DNA of 64,000 nucleotides from Aureobasidium sp. EXF-3400 (lineage: Eukaryota > Ascomycota > Dothideomycetes > Dothideales > Saccotheciaceae). The DNA lies in assembly GCA_024195585.1 (NCBI GenBank), contig SWBL01000202.1, forward strand, positions 28,465-92,464, in the 5' to 3' direction. Of this stretch, positions 59,536 through 64,000 are shown piece by piece. Made by a program: the position numbers and the translations under genes. A model generated the notes under the pieces. That model did not search any database. It saw only the letters and a program-made list of their open reading frames with translations, and was not told the origin of the DNA. Every line of letters begins with the position of its first letter. Positions within the stretch are counted from its first letter, which is position 1.

Positions 59536-59928
59536 TGACAACAATCCACCGAGCAGGCTCGTTGACGTGTCTGCCATAGCCACAGAAAGGTCCACCACAT
59601 TTTGATGCCTCGAGGCTATTGACGGAGTTGTACGACCAAGATAAATATCACTTTTTCTTTTGCACGGGGTCTGGCGCTTTCTGGGCAACTGTTCATAACA
59701 TCACCCATTGTTTTTCATGTGCGCCTTGGATTCAAGGCCTGTATATATGCTTGTATACCGTAGCTCAGACTTGGTATGGTACTCACCACACATCCTGCTC
59801 GACACCTTAATGCTCTTGGAACTGGAGGCTCTTGGCTCAAGGATCTCATCGCGATGGAAGATGTCTCGACCTGCGGAAGATGACCCTCGACAATCCAGAA
59901 CAAAGGCTTAAATCTTCGTAGGCGTGTG

Positions 59929-60177
59929 CTATTGATCGTCGAGTGATTGTTTGTATGGTTGGCCGAAGCCAAGAATCATCGAGTTGGCTTGAGGTGGATC
60001 GAGATCGACAAGGCCATCATTGACGGGTAGAGAGTATGTCGGCGTGATCTGACAGCATATGTGAAAGAGCTGAGATGTTTCGAACAGCTCGTCTGAGGGA
60101 CAAGGAGCATTTATAGATGTGCTCGTGCGAAAGCACGTGAAAAACATCAGAAACGCCAGCATGTAAAGGAGACTCAT
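59929..60177 (-). CDS. Possible small secreted protein
   Basis: An 82-codon frame starts with MSLLYMLAFLMFFTCFRTSTS, a plausible signal peptide, and continues with a short polar part holding three cysteines (NAPCP, then HICCQ) and a Pro/Asp-rich tail. There is no intron and no known domain. Supporting evidence is limited to the signal peptide and cysteine pair, so chance occurrence remains possible. Confidence 0.35.
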   Translation of the reverse strand: MSLLYMLAFLMFFTCFRTSTSINAPCPSDELFETSQLFHICCQITPTYSLPVNDGLVDLDPPQANSMILGFGQPYKQSLDDQ

Positions 60178-61082
60178 ACTTTCAATATTCAATCAAACCT
60201 TTACTCCACGTCCCCAAATTACCAACAGTATCTAAAGTCAGAAATGCGACTATACATGCCATTATTTGACGCCATGTTGACGAATATTTGTTTGTTTTGA
60301 AACCTAGTCGGGCAGGCAACTTCGTATTCCTCCGCTTGCCCCTTCCCCAAGGGGTCATCCTCCAACCTCCGAGGCACGTTTTCACCACCTTTGGCTTCTC
60401 GAACACTGGTTCGACTCCTTGCGTGTAGGTTCCACAGGAGAAGCACAACGTAGGCGCTGAACTCCGTGTAATTGATTGGTCGTGGTACTGATCTGGCGCA
60501 GCCGGCATCGGGCAGTCCCTCGACCTCGAACGTTGAAAGTCTATACCACCGCTCTGCCCGGCTACTCCATGGTGAACGAACGATATGGACTGGCTATCCA
60601 TCGTCTATCATGCTACTCGATACCATGTCTCGTCTTTCGTAATTCACTTGTAAGTCTCAATATTGTGAGTAATGCTACCATCATAATGCCAGCATCAGCG
60701 CAAGCCCGCATGCCATTCTCTTCTTCCATACATCCTCATAATCTCCAAGAGTTCAACGACTCAGTAAAGCTTCTCCATACTTAGCAAGAAGATAAATGAC
60801 CGTTGGCGACACCACCGGCTGAACGATCGTTTTGTTATCACAAACGACAGCCATCTCATTTCCTTGGACATGCACTGCCATCAGGACTGCATTCCTTACC
60901 GACGACCCAGACTTTATGGAAAGTTACATACAGAGCATTCAGATATATAATCCTCGTCCTTTGTTCTCCGTTCTCTTCTCTCCATCATCCAACAACTTCA
61001 CAGTCTTTTCCAACTCTTCTACACTCGCTTCTTCTCAAAGACCCAATCAATCCAACCCAACCAACCAACCCAATCCATCAAA
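60178..61082. other. Divergent intergenic region
   Basis: About 900 nt hold the promoter of the GPI-anchored protein gene at 61083, with a TATATAA string at 60943-60949 about 135 nt before the start and an AAC/CAA-rich leader from 61010. No other gene is supported. Confidence 0.4.
60943..60949 (+). promoter_or_regulatory. TATA box of the GPI-anchored wall protein gene
   Basis: TATATAA within AGATATATAATCC lies about 135 nt before the ATG at 61083. Confidence 0.45.
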
Positions 61083-61596
61083 ATGAAGTCCTTCGGTGTC
61101 ATTGCTCTCGCTGCCTCGGCCTCTGCTGCCTACATTAACGGCACTGCTCCTCACAATGGAACCGTCTACACTACTGAGGTCGTCACTGCGTATGTCTGAT
61201 CGCAAGCATCTTCGACGAAGCCTCTGTTTCTAACCAGACTCTTCTCTACAGCTTGACCACTGTCTGCCCCGCCCCTACCGCCGGCGGTGTCTACACCACC
61301 ACCATTGCCAGCAACGTCTACACCATCAAGTCGGCCACCACCATCACCGTCACCAACTGCCCTTGCACTCTGACCGTACGTTTCCTGCTCTTCTTATACT
61401 CAAAAGATACATTCGCTGACAACTCTTGCAGAAGCCTGCCATGTCCATGGCCACTGGTATGGCCTCTGGCTCCAGCACCGGCTCCAGTGCCTCTGCCACC
61501 GCCAGCAAGCCCGCTGTCTACACCGGTGCTGCCGCCAACGTTGTCGCTGCCGGCTACGGTCTCGCTGCCCTCGGTGCCGCTGTCGTTCTCCTGTAA
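61083..61596 (+). CDS. GPI-anchored cell wall protein (CCG-6-like)
   Basis: Exons 61083-61189, 61252-61375 and 61432-61596 encode 131 residues. A signal peptide (MKSFGVIALAASASA) is followed by NGTAPHNGTVYTTEVVTALTTVCPAPT and TYTIK-like TIASNVYTIKSATTITVTNCPCTLT. This pattern, a VVTxxTTxCPxPT motif followed by TITxCPC, recurs in fungal GPI-anchored wall proteins related to Neurospora CCG-6. A Ser/Thr/Ala-rich stretch and a hydrophobic tail ending AALGAAVVLL form the GPI signal. Both splices restore this pattern. Such proteins are usually abundant, O-glycosylated and covalently linked to the wall. The CCG-6 link is by motif, not search. Confidence 0.82.
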
Positions 61597-61863
61597 AGAA
61601 ATTGTTTCTTGACTTTTCCAAAGCCTTGAACCATTTCTGACACACAAAACACGATAAACGACACGACATCAACTTCTTCATCACGCCTTATTTCGTATTC
61701 TTATTCTACTTCTTCTGTACCTAATATGGTTGGATTCTGGGAAGCCGCTGGATAGACATATTCTAGACCCTTGTCTTTTCTGGTGTGCTTGTTCGGATGT
61801 CTTTTGGGATGGTTATACATACTTTTGTTTCTTATGACAATATTTTCTGTTATTCTTCAATAC

Positions 61864-61910
61864 CTTTGCCTTTTGCCTTTTGCCTTTTGCCTTTTGCCTT
61901 TTGCCTTTTG
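61864..61910. repeat. Heptanucleotide microsatellite (TTTTGCC)n
   Basis: About six tandem units of TTTTGCC lie in the interval downstream of the GPI-anchored wall protein gene, probably in or near its 3' UTR. It creates a spurious Lys/Gln/Ala repeat frame on the minus strand. Confidence 0.85.
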
Positions 61911-62295
61911 AATTGTGCGTTCGAAGGTTGGCGGATTGCATCTTGGTGTGATCAAGAGTCGTAAGGTGTTCTTCAATGCAAAACTGATGTGTGGCTACGA
62001 ACACTCACGTACAGCTTCTTCTAGACATCAAGGTATGTCCAAGTAGTCTGCACATATATCGTCTAGCTGCATGAGATGCATGTTATGCTCAAAGCACTGG
62101 GAGAATACTGAGTGATTATTGTTGTACTGACCAGGGTGCTACTCACATCAACACTTCTTGTCTACCACATCAACCATTCTATATCCCCGTGTGCCAAAGA
62201 CGATAATGTATTATTCTTATATTTCAAATCCCTATATATACATAGAACAGTCATTAAACCTCCCGTTATCCCATTATCACAAATCAATCATCATT

Positions 62296-62812
62296 CTACT
62301 CCTCGGGAGCACCAAGGAAATTCAAGAATCCCTCAATGCCACCTTCAACATTCTCACCCAGATCAACCAATGGATCTATACCAATCTCAGTAAAAAGCTC
62401 TCCTCTCAACAGAGCTAGAGTAGAAAAACACTTACTGGCAGCTCCGGGGATATCTTCAGCACGTTTGGCCTTTTTGGCTCCATCACCACTAGGGATGGAG
62501 AGGAAATCCAAGCCACCGTCTAGACCTCCTTGGATGTTTGTTAGGAGGTCGTCTAGAGGACCTGGGAAGTGTTAGTTTGAATCTTTGTCTCCCTCCGTAA
62601 AATTGAGGATTGAAGAGCAGGATGAGGATTGAAGAAAGATAAGTGGCAATATGGTGAAAGTATTGCGGTTGGAGACGGCAGAAAGATAGAAAAAGAGATG
62701 ACACACTGTCTGGGTTGCCGATTGCTGAATCGCTCTGTCTTTTCTGCAGCGGTAGTGCTGATACAGTTGCTGTCAAAGCAAAAGCTGCTGCGATGGTCTT
62801 GATGAAATGCAT
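62296..62812 (-). CDS. Secreted precursor with two related segments behind Lys-Arg sites (KEP-like)
   Basis: Exons 62812-62707, 62561-62436 and 62375-62296 encode 103 residues. Signal peptide MHFIKTIAAAFALTATVSALP. Lys24-Arg25 and Lys68-Arg69 (with Lys65-Lys66 nearby) are likely Kex2 sites. Each is followed by a related segment: one holds NPDSPLDDLLTNIQGGLDGGLDFLSIP (34-59), the other AANPLVDLGENVEGGIEGFLNFLGAP (76-101). They share the spacing PL-DL--N--GG--G-L-FL--P. There are no cysteines. This is the layout of Kex2-processed repeat proteins, which yield secreted peptides; pheromone-, repellent- and cyclic-peptide precursors have it. The function here is unknown. The second intron (60 nt) is chosen because it brings the second segment into register; shorter options are below usual intron size. 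Confidence 0.65.
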
Positions 62813-63720
62813 TATCTCGATTTTGCGATACGATGGTCTTCTTGTTGCACGTTGATGATGTGAATTACAGGGAGTTTGAGGACGGATAATTTTGTGGAAG
62901 AGATGGATTCTGCGTATTATGGAATGGCTGGAGGTCCCTCTTTCTTATACGGTCATTTGGTTAGATGGTACTGTCTCCGTCATGGACTACTCGGGAGTCG
63001 GGAGGTGAGGTTGGCTTTTCTGTGCGCTTTCCGCAATTGGGACGTTGATCTTCGTCGATCATTCTTTTTGGAGATGACGCCCATTTCGCGCGGCAGAGCT
63101 GTTTTGGGTGCAACAGAGAGCTCAAGGTGGATGGGCGCAGCGGTATGGGAAGTCGTCGCTCGCAACGTCTGTGATTCGAGTGTTACTGGCCTCGTTGCCC
63201 AGTCGCGGACTCGCGCGCCTGTTTTGCTGCGGCTCTGTTCGAGATTTAGCGTCGAAGATCGTAGCGGGTTCATACGTCCGTGCGCACTGTGAGCCGTACA
63301 GCAAGCTTGTGAGGGGCAGGGAGGGGCAATATCAAGCTTGAGCAAGCTCAACAGGAGTGGGATATCTGGTTTGTTTATCACAGCAACGCAAAAGAAGGAA
63401 CGGATGAGAAGATGGCAAATCACAATGAGAAAGAACAATCACAAGTCACAGCAGAGTCAAAAGAAGAAGTGATGTTTGAGGGTGTTTTCATGATTCGGGG
63501 TATAATTGATACATCGTGAAGACCATTGACTGAAAGCTCTGTTGGCTATCCATCGCAGGTGTCATAGTAAAAGTGAATCCCTCGTGCAAAGAACTGGAGC
63601 TCAACCTGATAGAGGGAGCTAGAGATGTTGTCGTGTCATGCCGTCGTGTCGAAAGTCGTCAAAAGGTGAAGAGGACTTGATCGAATTGATGGATTGGTGA
63701 GGTTGCTGAGTGCAAGACGC
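62813..63720. other. Intergenic, upstream of the KEP-like gene
   Basis: About 900 nt without a supported gene. A 138-codon plus frame (62876-63292) and a 152-codon minus frame (62980-63438) overlap each other and lack domain or signal features. Confidence 0.45.
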
Positions 63721-63987
63721 TTAGATGGAGCGCTTGTTGGCCTCGGCGGAGGTCTCGTGCTTCTTCTCGTCCATCTTGTCGGAGGCAGCGCCCATGGCAC
63801 CGGAGACACGACCAGAGATGGAAGAGTCGGCGGTGTTGCCCTTGGCCTGCTCCTTGTTGGCCTCCTTGGAAGCGGTGGCACCAGTGCCCTGAACGGTCTC
63901 AGAGACGTACTGGGCGGCGTTGTTGAGAGAGTTGCCGATCTGACCGACGATACCCTCGTTAGGCTTGTTGGCGTTGGGAGCAGACAT
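63721..63987 (-). CDS. Glucose-repressible / clock-controlled protein GRG-1 (CCG-1)-like
   Basis: A single exon encodes 88 residues. The composition (Ala, Lys, Asn, Gly, Ser, no Cys or Trp) and motifs NNAAQYVSETVQGTGATASKEANKEQAKG and ASDKMDEKKHETSAEANKRSI match Neurospora GRG-1/CCG-1 and its relatives, small hydrophilic proteins abundant in starved or stressed cells and under circadian control. The window edge lies 13 nt before the start, so the promoter is not visible and an upstream exon cannot be checked. Its molecular role is not established. Confidence 0.85.
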   Translation of the reverse strand: MSAPNANKPNEGIVGQIGNSLNNAAQYVSETVQGTGATASKEANKEQAKGNTADSSISGRVSGAMGAASDKMDEKKHETSAEANKRSI

Positions 63988-64000
63988 TTTGAATGTGGTT

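Noticed and set aside
60400..60430. B-box-like GGTTCGACTCC
   Set aside because: The T-stem does not pair and there is no A-box or acceptor stem at suitable distance.
61813..62004. Lys/Gln/Ala-repeat minus-strand frame
   Set aside because: It is a translation artefact of the (TTTTGCC)n microsatellite.
1..64000. CRISPR arrays or prokaryotic operon features
   Set aside because: No regularly spaced repeats; spliced genes and eukaryotic protein families show that the DNA is fungal nuclear.

Overview
The window is nuclear DNA of a filamentous ascomycete (Pezizomycotina). Short introns of about 45-100 nt with GTRNGT donors and YAG acceptors interrupt most genes. The gene set is typical of that group: Gbeta with a phosducin-like chaperone, an SH3-RasGEF of the Cdc25 type, an Opi1/CCG-8 regulator, a C2H2 plus fungal-specific transcription factor, GPI-anchored wall proteins and a GRG-1/CCG-1-like protein. 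A Dothideomycete is my best guess, but that is inference. Exon joins below were worked out by hand from splice signals and reading phase; no transcript or database evidence was available.

Layout. 0-7.7 kb: the 3' end of an unknown gene, a gene-poor stretch, a small secreted six-cysteine protein, a copy of a short inverted-repeat element, a BED-finger/hAT-derived protein divergent from a UBA-UAS-UIM-UBX protein, and a tRNA-Gly. 8-23.6 kb: housekeeping genes SCC3 (cohesin), OPI1-like, an ankyrin protein, UTP8-like, ELG1-like and a multi-pass membrane protein. 24.4-30.8 kb: a cell-surface block with a secreted hevein-type chitin-binding protein, a GPI-anchored protein, a decayed GH16 fragment and an intact GPI-type GH16 glycosidase. 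The first intron of the GH16 gene carries a second copy of the inverted-repeat element.

32-48.8 kb: a Cdc25-type RasGEF, a 4.3-kb gene-free interval, a zinc-finger transcription factor with an upstream ORF in its leader, a class II eIF4E, a membrane-anchored methyltransferase, a Pfa3-like DHHC palmitoyltransferase and an aldo-keto reductase. 49.4-54 kb: an unresolved hypothetical gene, a DUF1275 membrane protein, a 103-residue protein whose first coding exon is only the ATG, and ribosomal protein S29 (uS14). 55.9-59.5 kb: the G-protein beta subunit followed by a phosducin-like protein on the same strand. 60-64 kb: a possible small secreted protein, a GPI-anchored wall protein, a secreted precursor built of two related segments each preceded by Lys-Arg, and a GRG-1/CCG-1-like protein at the edge.

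The genes group into three themes: nutrient/G-protein signalling (RasGEF, Gbeta, phosducin-like), chromosome and ribosome maintenance (Scc3, Elg1, Utp8, Rps29), and secreted or wall proteins with short mobile-element debris around them. The observations most worth following are the two-segment Lys-Arg secreted precursor, the inverted-repeat element in the GH16 intron with its degenerate relative beside the effector-like gene, the GH16 relic, and the hAT-derived BED protein.
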